NCBI RefSeq assembly: GCF_008369915.1
Contig: NZ_VSRN01000001.1
Coordinates: 4,460,501-4,524,500, forward strand
DNA: 64,000 bases
From: Dyadobacter sp. UC 10
GTDB taxonomy: Bacteria; Bacteroidota; Bacteroidia; Cytophagales; Spirosomataceae
Reading direction: 5' to 3'
Under the pieces are notes generated by a model. That model was not told the origin of the DNA. It saw nothing but the letters and a program-made list of their open reading frames with translations, and did not search any database. This document shows, piece by piece, positions 47,287 through 54,738 of the stretch. Made by a program: the position numbers and the translations under genes. Numbering within the stretch: the stretch's first letter is position 1; each line of letters begins with the position of its first letter.

Positions 47287-47860
47287 GGCAGATGTTGAAA
47301 CATCACTTTGAGTCGAACGCGGTCTGTCAGTAATATCCATTTTTTATTTATAGTATTGTGTGGTATTTAACTAACTGATATCAACCAAATACTATAATTT
47401 GTCATTACGAAATATTACACGCTACTTTTCGGAGTATGGATAACTTTGAATAAGGGCAAAAGCTTTTGTCATTTCAACTCTCCTGCTTATCCTGGGGAAG
47501 GTGATTTCGTAAAGTTTTTTTCATGGCTTTTTTGATTTATTCTCCCGCTCGTACTGGAAATCTGATTTAACCGAATGATAAATGTTAATGTTATGTAGGG
47601 GATCTGTTTCCGTTGCTGCTAATGAATTGATTGAGCAAGTATCCAACAGTCAATTTGACTGGTAATATTCATGCCGTTACTGGATTTTCGGTGAGGTATG
47701 TCATGAATATCACCTAGGTTTTATTGACATGATTTTAATTCACCCTCCCGGCTCTGCTGGGAGGATTGATTGACCTAAGAATTAGCGGGGTTTAATATAA
47801 TGACAATGAATCATAAACTCGAATTTGGCTTTCGAGTTTTGCGAGAAATTTGCGAAAGTC
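47287..47860. other. Non-coding stretch with two hairpins
   Basis: AT-rich with no gene seen. 47380-47440 resembles 3528-3590 (ATCAACCAAATA, then ATTACACGCT and TTTTCGGAGTATG). Hairpins at 47475-47503 and 47741-47768 (CACCCTCCCGG, TGGGAGG) resemble the 27-nt family in size and base pattern. Confidence 0.4.
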
Positions 47861-48196
47861 TCAATGAAGAGCCAAATCCTCAACCTCCTCCGACCTTCCA
47901 ATCTCCATAACAATCTGAATTCTCACCGACAGCTCAATCTTCGTGTGAAACAGTCCGCTTATGGCAATGACCTTATCGTTTGAAGATCTTAGTATAAAGA
48001 AGTGTTCGCCCTCTGGCGATTCCATTTGCTTGTACCGGCTATGCAGGTGTGAATTGGTCTGTACTGACAGAATCCCATTCTCAGAATCAACTCTCGTCTC
48101 ATATTCTTCACTGGTAATAATTACTTGGTCATTACCGGCGAGAAGTTCGAAAACTAGCTTCTCGTTAGCTTGCTTCTTTATGATGAATTTTTCCAT
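47861..48196 (-). CDS. DUF1508 (YegP-like) protein
   Basis: 111 residues in two tandem halves: FELLAGNDQVIITSEEYETR with GILSVQTNS, and FFILRSSNDKVIAISGLFHT. The pattern FxLxAxNxxVIxxSExY...GIxSV is that of DUF1508 domains, small beta-alpha proteins found in many bacteria, in one or two copies, with unknown molecular role. The second half has lost the terminal GIxSV motif. Stand-alone gene in an AT-rich area. Confidence 0.8.
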   Translation of the reverse strand: MEKFIIKKQANEKLVFELLAGNDQVIITSEEYETRVDSENGILSVQTNSHLHSRYKQMESPEGEHFFILRSSNDKVIAISGLFHTKIELSVRIQIVMEIGRSEEVEDLALH

Positions 48197-48388
48197 GACC
48201 TACCACAATATTTTGAAGAAATAAAGTCGATGATTTTGAGGTATCTGAAGATAAATAGTTAGGTGGTCAGAAAAGACAAGGCTTTCAATTTAATCGAAAC
48301 CCTTGTCTTTTGTAGAAGCACTGAGGTTCTGGCTATTTGAAAGGAATTTCCTGCCCATACCCCAGCCGCGCCAGGTTAGTAACCTATT

Positions 48389-48814
48389 TTACCTATAATT
48401 GTAGCCATGCACGACAAATCGATTCTTTTTTCGGTCACGCTGCACATATAAGTTACCGGTGTATTCGATTGTTTTTTTATCGATCGCCTCCTCAGTCTTT
48501 ATCGATACAATTATATTATAGTCAGTAGAAGAGAAATACATATCAAATCCTTTTGCCTTCTTTACAGTCATAGTGTGGCTCAACGGAATGGTGTCACCCT
48601 CATTGAAGTAATGAGCCCTCTTGAGGGGGTCAGCTATGAAAATGTATTTTTTCGTCGACAGAGGCACCTCCTTTAATGCAAAGTAATACCCCAGCTCTCG
48701 TTGTGGAGATACTTTCCGGAAAACAAAATCTGAGACACTGTCGACAAACCGGGGACTCATGCAATAGGAGGCAACCAAAATAAGGTATGCGAAACAGGGA
48801 ACTAGTTTTTTCAT
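48389..48814 (-). CDS. Hypothetical exported protein
   Basis: ATG 48814 gives the signal sequence MKKLVPCFAYLILVASYCMS; the longer frame to 48877 has an unlikely N-terminus. The mature part of about 120 residues is basic and beta-rich (YYFALKEVPLSTKKYIFIAD, DMYFSSTDYNIIVSIKTEEA, EYTGNLYVQRDRKKNRFVVH). No family recognised. It could be a lipoprotein, but the lipobox is poor (Tyr before Cys). Confidence 0.65.
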   Translation of the reverse strand: MKKLVPCFAYLILVASYCMSPRFVDSVSDFVFRKVSPQRELGYYFALKEVPLSTKKYIFIADPLKRAHYFNEGDTIPLSHTMTVKKAKGFDMYFSSTDYNIIVSIKTEEAIDKKTIEYTGNLYVQRDRKKNRFVVHGYNYR

Positions 48815-49289
48815 TTTCTGAATCCGTCGAATTAGATAAGTTTTATATTCAGAGCCAACCAGGCGGCAACGAATCAACTTTTGAACTGCAAAAATAATGC
48901 TAGCGTGAGAAAACTAAAATGCCTGAATTGTAGTATTTCATCGCTAATTGTAGTTTATGTTTGATAAATTCAAATATTCCCTCCATCTTGAAGTATAATT
49001 TGCTTGCTTTTTAAAATATATTTAAATAGTTTTTTATTTATTTACAATTTGGCTATTCATGTGTCAATTGAATGCCATATTTTGCGATAAATGAAATAAA
49101 TTTTACTCGAATTTTTATAAGTCTATAATGCGAATTGTTCGCCGGGATAGTTTAATTACCTTCAATATTTTTCTGATTATTTGGGGGCGGATTGAGTAGC
49201 CCCTACTGCTCTGTTTTCACTAATTAAGGTTTACATGAGAAGTAAATCCTTTGGCACGTCGGATAAATTACAGTGTTTCTTAAAGTGAA
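48815..49289. other. Very AT-rich non-coding gap
   Basis: No gene, hairpin or repeat that I can support. It is among the most AT-rich stretches of the window. Confidence 0.5.
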
Positions 49290-49526
49290 ATGGGTAGCGA
49301 CTTTAAACGTCAATTAGTAAAAACAAATATTGATAGGTATGAAGACAAATCCGAATGACCTGGTATCACTCTGACTAAGAGAGAACTGTTTGCAAAAGAA
49401 ACTTCTTAGGCTCTTGCAGATATGGAAGACACACTCGGTGAAATTGCATATCTTGCTGTGGAAATGGTTGATGAGTTGATAGATGCCTTGAATATGAAGG
49501 CTTTTAAAAGCAAAGAAATTGAATGA
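49290..49526 (+). pseudogene. Decayed small phage-type gene with two in-frame stops
   Basis: From ATG 49290 one frame reads MGSDFKRQLVKTNIDRYEDK, then SE, TGA, PGITLTKRELFAKETS, TAG, then ALADMEDTLGEIAYLAVEMV and DELIDALNMKAFKSKEIE to a TGA. The pattern TKRExFA...A..MVDxLIxALN is like small proteins of prophages that I recall as GITKREYFA...ADALIAEL. Two stops without frame change indicate decay in place. Confidence 0.4.
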
Positions 49527-49631
49527 AGTATATAAATACCCGACAGGTGCTGTCGAGATTTACGTGAACCCGATTTTTCCTTCATTTAGAGTTGATTTGC
49601 AGCAGAAATATCAGTCAACAATGAAAACAGA

Positions 49632-50222
49632 TTATTTTGGAATTGTTTTCCAATCCTTCATCTGCTCTTTTTGGCTGGAGTTTTCCCAATTACATATTTT
49701 ATACAGGCGTTTATGTGCAATGCTTGTCCTGTCATTTATAAAATCCAGACTATTTGAATAGCATATATACCTAAGATCTCCTTCGCTGTCATACAGCAAG
49801 AAAGATATAGCGATTAGCTCGTTATCCTCGTTGTAGTAAATTTTTCCTCTGACCGGAGTAGATTTATTTTTCTCAATTTTGAGTCTGTCCTGATTGAATT
49901 TACTTGGAAAAAAATAGGCATTTCCGGAAAAGTTTAACGAATATTCAAATAAGTCAGGTCTACCCGATTTTACCTTGGAACTTACCAGTTTAGAGATTAC
50001 TTTGAAGTTGTTATCACTGGTGAAGGTAAGGAAATTATTGTCGCTCTTGTCGATTCTTATTTGAAATAACAACATATTCTGTATAAGGCCACATCCATGC
50101 TGTTTTGTATTATAATGACTGGTGATAAATGTCGAATTAATTCCATAATTCGTTTTTTCTTTTCTTGTATTGGTAGTGAGAAAAACCATAACTATTACAG
50201 TTAATGAGAACCAGGAGGGCAT
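49632..50222 (-). CDS. Hypothetical membrane-anchored or exported protein
   Basis: 196 residues. The N-terminus MPSWFSLTVIVMVFLTTNTR is a signal anchor or signal peptide. The rest is polar and beta-rich (FLTFTSDNNFKVISKLVSSK, FEYSLNFSGNAYFFPSKFNQ, GKIYYNEDNELIAISFLLYD). No family recognised and no sorting domain. Codon use is AT-rich like the surrounding DNA. Stand-alone. Confidence 0.6.
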   Translation of the reverse strand: MPSWFSLTVIVMVFLTTNTRKEKTNYGINSTFITSHYNTKQHGCGLIQNMLLFQIRIDKSDNNFLTFTSDNNFKVISKLVSSKVKSGRPDLFEYSLNFSGNAYFFPSKFNQDRLKIEKNKSTPVRGKIYYNEDNELIAISFLLYDSEGDLRYICYSNSLDFINDRTSIAHKRLYKICNWENSSQKEQMKDWKTIPK

Positions 50223-50493
50223 GAGGATACTAGATTAATTGGAATTTTGTGAAATAGAGAGATATTTTCCGATTTAATCAATAGTATTTGAACTACTCAA
50301 TTCGTCTAATTTTTACAACAATAGGTAAGAGGCGCCATAAATATGCAAGACCAACGTTCTAGCCTGGACAGATCCTGTTTGTAGTAAGATATTGCAATTG
50401 CTCCATACAATTCTACAATCAAAACGTCGATTTTTGAGTTGTTCCGCCGGATTTAGTTGTAATGTTTGTGAAATCTTATGTAACCATAAAATT

Positions 50494-50754
50494 ATGACGA
50501 ATTTACTCATTTCTATTTTGGTCGGCGCGCTAGCCGGCTGGCTGGCAGATAAGGCATTTAGCAGATTTTCTTTTTCACTATTGATGCAGCTTATTCTTGG
50601 AATTATTGGAGGATTTGTTGGCGGCTGGGTATTAGGGGATGATTTGGAAACTATTTTGGGCCTCCCATCAATTATTTCAAGGATTCTTACTGCGTTTGTG
50701 GGTGCCTCCGTTATCCTTGGAGCAGCAGCATTAATCAAGGGCAGAAGGCCTTGA
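50494..50754 (+). CDS. GlsB/YeaQ/YmgE-family membrane protein
   Basis: ATG 50494 gives 86 residues, MTNLLISILVGALAGWLADK; the longer frame to 50392 adds an unrelated start. Three hydrophobic helices with the glycine motifs GALAGWLAD, LGIIGGFVGGWVLG and FVGASVILGAA are diagnostic for the GlsB/YeaQ/YmgE (transglycosylase-associated) family of small inner-membrane proteins, often induced by stress. The usual GxxGAxxG pattern in helix 2 is kept. Monocistronic by spacing. Confidence 0.88.
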   Translation: MTNLLISILVGALAGWLADKAFSRFSFSLLMQLILGIIGGFVGGWVLGDDLETILGLPSIISRILTAFVGASVILGAAALIKGRRP

Positions 50755-50969
50755 TTGGAAGAGGTTCAATCGATACCTCTGCAAACAATTCTCAGATGAA
50801 TTTACCAATCTACGATCCATTTTCGGTATTGCGATGAGTTGTCCAATCTCCGTTAGCTTAAAACTATCAATTCGACAACAATTGGCTTCATATAATTTTT
50901 TTAACTCCTTAGCAAAAAGCAAATAATGCGAATTAGCAGTTCAACAATCTTTATCTAACTGAGATCACG

Positions 50970-51254
50970 ATGAAAAAGGCAATAATTTTTACAATTTTGC
51001 TTGGCGGATTTTTATTTTCGTCAAGTAAGGTAACTGCTCAAAAAGCTGAAAATGAAGTCCGACGTCCAACTGATTCTGCAGAAAGGCAGATTGAACGATC
51101 TTCACGACAAGCAGAAAAGAGAGCTGAAAGGGTAGGTGATACCGTTCAAAAAGCTGATGAGTCCATAGTAGGGGTGCGACAAGCCAGAAAGCCGAGGGGA
51201 GATCGATCCCGGAAAAGGTCAGAACGCAAAATTAGGAAGAGAGGGAATATTTAA
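50970..51254 (+). CDS. Small exported highly charged protein
   Basis: 94 residues. The signal peptide MKKAIIFTILLGGFLFSSSK ends at VTAQ. The mature part is almost only Arg, Lys, Glu, Asp, Gln and Ser (AERQIERSSRQAEKRAERVG), predicted as one long helix with a very basic tail (GDRSRKRSERKIRKRG). No known domain; it could bind nucleic acid or acidic polymer in the periplasm, but that is only a composition argument. Confidence 0.65.
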   Translation: MKKAIIFTILLGGFLFSSSKVTAQKAENEVRRPTDSAERQIERSSRQAEKRAERVGDTVQKADESIVGVRQARKPRGDRSRKRSERKIRKRGNI

Positions 51255-51369
51255 CGATGCGATTTAAAAAGGGAAGTAATTAAATAAATTAATTAAGAGG
51301 ATAGTCCGGAAGCGGCAAGGGGCGTTTAGGATTTGCTGCGCTGAAAAAACAACAGCCCTATAACTATAT

Positions 51370-51408
51370 GTTAGAAAAAGCAGCTGGATTTGAGACAGCC
51401 GCCTTTTC
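51370..51408. other. Long imperfect hairpin
   Basis: TTAGAAAA-GC-GCTG pairs with CAGC-GC-TTTTCTAA across two A/C mismatches, with a 9-nt loop. It may be part of a structured RNA or a terminator for 50970-51254, although it is 115 bp downstream of that gene. Confidence 0.45.
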
Positions 51409-51636
51409 TAACGTATAGAACTTGGGTGCTTTAGCGAACAGTAACATGTAGTGGTTCTATTAGATTCGCTGCATCTGATTGACGCCGTATTGATATTGTT
51501 ATCTTCCATTATAAAATATGCTGGGAACAATATATTTCCTTAACTTTACTACATAATGTAGCTAACAGAATTAAGTGAGCTATTCGGTGAGCAGGCTCTT
51601 TAAGCTTTTGTAAATTATTGATATTTAGCGAAATAT

Positions 51637-51665
51637 GAGGGAGGTTCGACTCCCTGCATCTCCAC
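51637..51665 (+). other. tRNA/tmRNA 3'-end-like sequence, possible attachment-site remnant
   Basis: AGGGAGGTTCGACTCCCTGC followed by ATCTCCAC resembles a T arm with its TTCGA loop and the 3' acceptor strand ending CCA. The T stem is not canonical (the better pairing is AGGGAG/CTCCCT, shifted by one), and no 5' half is visible. Such 3' ends are common integration sites, so it may be a leftover att half-site. It lies where base composition and gene condition change. Confidence 0.35.
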
Positions 51666-51690
51666 AAATATCAATTGCAAAACGTTCCAA

Positions 51691-51721
51691 AAGCCCGCAA
51701 AATTGATTTGCGGGCTTTTTT
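51691..51721 (+). terminator. Strong intrinsic terminator
   Basis: AAGCCCGCAAA and TTTGCGGGCTT, loop ATTGA, then TTTT. It directly follows the tRNA-like sequence, as a terminator follows a stable RNA gene. Confidence 0.85.
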
Positions 51722-52080
51722 GTTTCCGCAGATTTCGCAGCTAGAGCCGGCGGACTAATTAGGGACTGAATCCCGAGAGCATTTTCGGTCCCGAATTCAT
51801 CCCTTATGGTCGTCTAATTGACGGTATTTTGACTAGATGTACACGGAATGGACATCTTGATTTTTGGGGAAGTGATTTTTAGATTTAAACAAAAATGGAA
51901 GCAAGTATGACAATTCTATTTTCGGTTAGGCAATTGAAGGTTAACCGAAACATGCGAGGCTCGCCGGCCCGGAAGTTTTACAACCCCCTCCGGGAATTTT
52001 CTGCTCATTAGAAATAGTTTAATTTGCAGTTACCTTCCTCAATATCTATGGCCGGAATTTTGAAATCGACAACACCTGAA

Positions 52081-53058
52081 ATGAAATCAATCCCTATTTA
52101 TTTTATCCTTTTATTCGGCGGGCTTAAAGCATCGGCACAGACAAGACAGGAGATCTTTTTTGCTGACGTGACCATCTACGTTGAAGGAGGCAAGTACTAC
52201 CTTACCGGGTCAAAAGGCGGAGGGCCTCAGGGATTTGCTTTTTTAGAATCAAAGGACTTAAAAACCTGGTCAGTGCCTGCAAGGTCAAAGGGTTCGTTGG
52301 GCATGATCCTTACTGAGGGCGACCATACCTTCGGCACCAAAGGTTTCTGGGCACCTCAGATATTCAAGGACAAAGGCACTTATTACATTACCTATACGGC
52401 CGATGAACAAACGGCATTGGCTGAGTCGAAATCGTTACTGGGGCCATACAGGCAAAAGGAAGTAGGGCCAATTGACGGGTCCGACAAAAATATCGATTCA
52501 TATATTTTCAAGGATACCGATGGTAAATATTACCTCTATTCTGTCCGCTTCGACAAAGGCAATTACTTGTATGTGGCCGAATTTGACATCAAAACCGGAA
52601 AGATATCACCCCAGACCCTGAGAAGGTGTTTTGACCAGACAGAACCTTGGGAGGCAACGCCTAATTACCAATCAGCACCCATTATGGAGGGGCCTACCGT
52701 CGTAAAACTGAAGAATAAATATTATATGTTTTATTCGGCAAACCATTTCCAGAACATCGATTATGCGATCGGCTATGCCGTGGCCGATTCGCCTTACGGG
52801 CCCTGGGCAAAATATGAGAATAACCCAATCATTCATCGCTCCATAGTCGGGGAGAACGGCTCAGGGCATGGTGACCTTTTTGAAGGAGTGGACAAACAAT
52901 TGTATTATGTATATCATATTCACAATGCACCTGACAAAGTAGGCCCGCGCAGGACGCGCATTGTACCCGTCGTCAAACAATGGGACGAAAAAGCAGGTGT
53001 TTATTCTTTTAGTGTCAAAGCAAAAGAGGTGATCGTACCTGTCTTGAGCGATAGATGA
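52081..53058 (+). CDS. Glycoside hydrolase family 43-type enzyme, exported
   Basis: ATG 52081 gives the signal peptide MKSIPIYFILLFGGLKASAQ; the longer frame to 52024 is less likely. The mature protein shows the five-bladed propeller pattern of GH43: the first acidic residue in FFADVTIYVEGGKYYLTGS, KGFWAPQIFKDKGTYYITYT, the pKa-modulating Asp region DGSDKNIDSYIFKDTDGKYY, and the likely acid Glu in IMEGPTVVKLKNKYYMFYS. A His in GSGHGDLF is in the usual metal or substrate position. It probably removes arabinofuranosyl or xylosyl units in the periplasm or at the surface. It is convergent with the SusD gene of the adjacent uptake locus and likely supplies that system. Confidence 0.88.
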   Translation: MKSIPIYFILLFGGLKASAQTRQEIFFADVTIYVEGGKYYLTGSKGGGPQGFAFLESKDLKTWSVPARSKGSLGMILTEGDHTFGTKGFWAPQIFKDKGTYYITYTADEQTALAESKSLLGPYRQKEVGPIDGSDKNIDSYIFKDTDGKYYLYSVRFDKGNYLYVAEFDIKTGKISPQTLRRCFDQTEPWEATPNYQSAPIMEGPTVVKLKNKYYMFYSANHFQNIDYAIGYAVADSPYGPWAKYENNPIIHRSIVGENGSGHGDLFEGVDKQLYYVYHIHNAPDKVGPRRTRIVPVVKQWDEKAGVYSFSVKAKEVIVPVLSDR

Positions 53059-53148
53059 GGCTAGGCTATCATAATATAGAATTTAACTCGTGGGTCATTC
53101 TTCTGGATTAATTTCACCAGCTCAGTGTCTGGTGAAATGGGAATATTC

Positions 53149-53197
53149 TATAAAAATGCCCGCAAAAAGTTGGAAACTTTTTGCGGGCATTTTTATA
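53149..53197. terminator. Bidirectional terminator between GH43 and SusD genes
   Basis: A nearly perfect hairpin with a stem of about 22 bp: TATAAAAATGCCCGCAAAAA on one arm, its complement on the other, loop TGGA. A-rich and T-rich flanks allow termination in both directions for these convergent genes. A second small stem (TTTCACCA/TGGTGAAA) lies at about 53112-53138. Confidence 0.92.
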
Positions 53198-53232
53198 GTT
53201 ACATCTGCCGCCTTTCTTTTTGAATTTAGAGA

Positions 53233-54693
53233 TCAGTAACCAGGATTCTGCTGAATCTTATCGCGGTTAATGTCGATCTGACTTTGCGGGATCGGGAACA
53301 CCAGGTTCTTTTCTGTGAGCTCATTCACCAGTCTGATCTGCTCCTTTTTGCTGTTTAAAACAGGTATCGCGCGGTTAGTGCGAACTAGGTCAAACCAGCG
53401 GTGTCCTTCAAAAGCAAGTTCTACGCGCCTTTCCTGTTCGATCGCCAGGCGAAGTGCCTGCTGCGTAGGCGCGTTGGCACCCGTTTTATTCGGCAGTCCG
53501 GCGCGGGTACGTACCATGTTCAGGTATGTAAATGCGTCTCCATTGGCCTGATAGGCACTTTCGTTCAACGCTTCTGCATACATCAGCAGCACATCGGCAT
53601 AGCGGATCAGCGGAATGTTATTACCATTGTCTCCCTTGGCAACGGGCACGTCGTAGTACTTTTTGATAAACCTGTCCGGAATCACCTGCCCGGCCGCATT
53701 GGTGTACGAAGCCGCCACAGAAACATCTTTCCGCAGGTCGCCCGCTTCATATGCATTAATGATGTCGAGCGTAGGCTGGTTATTTCCGTCGCCTCCGAAA
53801 GCGATCACCGCATTGCCTGAATTTTGTGGTGCGAACGAATTTGGCCACGAATTTCCCTCACCCGCGCCGCCGGATTTGTACTGCACATCAAACACCGATT
53901 CCTTATTGTTCTTATTAGCCACTCTGAAAACATCGGCATAGTAGGGAAGCAGCGTGTACACACCAAGGTCAATGACCTCTTTCAGCTTCGCGGCTGCCGG
54001 CGCAAACTTTCTCTGGGTCAGGTATACCTTGCCGAGATACGCCTTGGCAGCCCCCTTTGTGGCCCGACCGAGGTCGGCGGCCGCATAGGTAGTCGGCAAA
54101 ACTGCCTCTGCTTCGGTCAGATCTTTTTCTATTTGTGCATACACCTCGGCCTTGGGCGCGCGCCCAAAAGAGTAGCCTTCGTCGGGATTGGCGACGGGTT
54201 CCAGGATCAGCGGGACGTCGCCAAAGGTTTGTACGAGTGTAAAATAAACCACCGCGCGCAAAAACTTCGTTTCGGCAATGTATCTGTTTTTCAGGTTTTC
54301 ATCCATCGTGACGCCGCCGATTCTCACGAGGATCGTATTATATCTGGCGATGACATTGTAAGCGTCGTTCCAGCGGCCGGAGATGAAAGGGTTGGTTGTC
54401 CGGATATAAAACCGGTCAAATTCATCCTGGTCGGTCACCGATCCTGAGGCTACGGCCACCGTGTTGTCAGAGGCAATTTCACCGAATATGTAGCTGTTGC
54501 CTGCGAGTCCGCCAGCCTGCAAACCAGCGTACCCGCCATTCAGGGCGTTCCGGAAATCGTCGGCCGTTTTGTAAAAGTTGTCACTTGTGGGCGTCGAGAT
54601 CGGCGCGAGTTCCAGGAAGCTATCACTGCACGAGGTAAGCAGGGCAGTGGCGGCCAGGAAAATGTATGGTCTTATTGTTTTCATTGTCTTCAA
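53233..54693 (-). CDS. susD: SusD/RagB-family outer-membrane glycan-binding lipoprotein
   Basis: 486 residues (a second start 9 bp further in is equally possible). The lipoprotein signal is MKTIRPYIFLAATALLTSCS, with Cys in the lipobox. The SusD fold follows: N-terminal TPR-like part (FYKTADDFRNALNGGYAGLQ, RWNDAYNVIARYNTILVRIG, AETKFLRAVVYFTLVQTFGD with the conserved FGDVPLI) and the C-terminal RagB part (PLIRYADVLLMYAEALNES, ERRVELAFEGHRWFDLVRTN, LVFPIPQSQIDINR). It caps the SusC channel and delivers oligosaccharide to it. It lies 45 bp downstream of susC on the same strand, as usual. Confidence 0.95.
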   Translation of the reverse strand: MKTMKTIRPYIFLAATALLTSCSDSFLELAPISTPTSDNFYKTADDFRNALNGGYAGLQAGGLAGNSYIFGEIASDNTVAVASGSVTDQDEFDRFYIRTTNPFISGRWNDAYNVIARYNTILVRIGGVTMDENLKNRYIAETKFLRAVVYFTLVQTFGDVPLILEPVANPDEGYSFGRAPKAEVYAQIEKDLTEAEAVLPTTYAAADLGRATKGAAKAYLGKVYLTQRKFAPAAAKLKEVIDLGVYTLLPYYADVFRVANKNNKESVFDVQYKSGGAGEGNSWPNSFAPQNSGNAVIAFGGDGNNQPTLDIINAYEAGDLRKDVSVAASYTNAAGQVIPDRFIKKYYDVPVAKGDNGNNIPLIRYADVLLMYAEALNESAYQANGDAFTYLNMVRTRAGLPNKTGANAPTQQALRLAIEQERRVELAFEGHRWFDLVRTNRAIPVLNSKKEQIRLVNELTEKNLVFPIPQSQIDINRDKIQQNPGY

Positions 54694-54738
54694 GGTTTTT
54701 AGTAAAATCCCGTTTTCTGGGACATCAGCATTTTTGGA

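Larger units (their letters stand above)
51255..52080. other. Gene-free stretch with structured elements
   Basis: Holds a long hairpin (51370-51408), a tRNA/tmRNA-3'-end-like sequence (51637-51665) and a strong terminator (51691-51721), listed separately. The part after 51730 contains the upstream region of the GH43 gene. The distance from about 51290 to 51665 would suit a tmRNA, but I found neither a matching 5' end nor a tag reading frame. Confidence 0.5.

Noticed and set aside
49519..49761. 80-codon plus-strand frame
   Set aside because: It mostly overlaps the better-supported minus-strand frame 49632-50222 and has no domain sense.
51290..51665. Complete tmRNA gene
   Set aside because: The length would fit and the 3' end looks similar, but the 5' acceptor strand does not pair with it, the T stem is irregular and no tag peptide frame is visible.
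53824..54447. Long plus-strand reading frame opposite susD
   Set aside because: It is antisense to a well-supported SusD gene, has no domain sense, and arises from the high G+C codon pattern.
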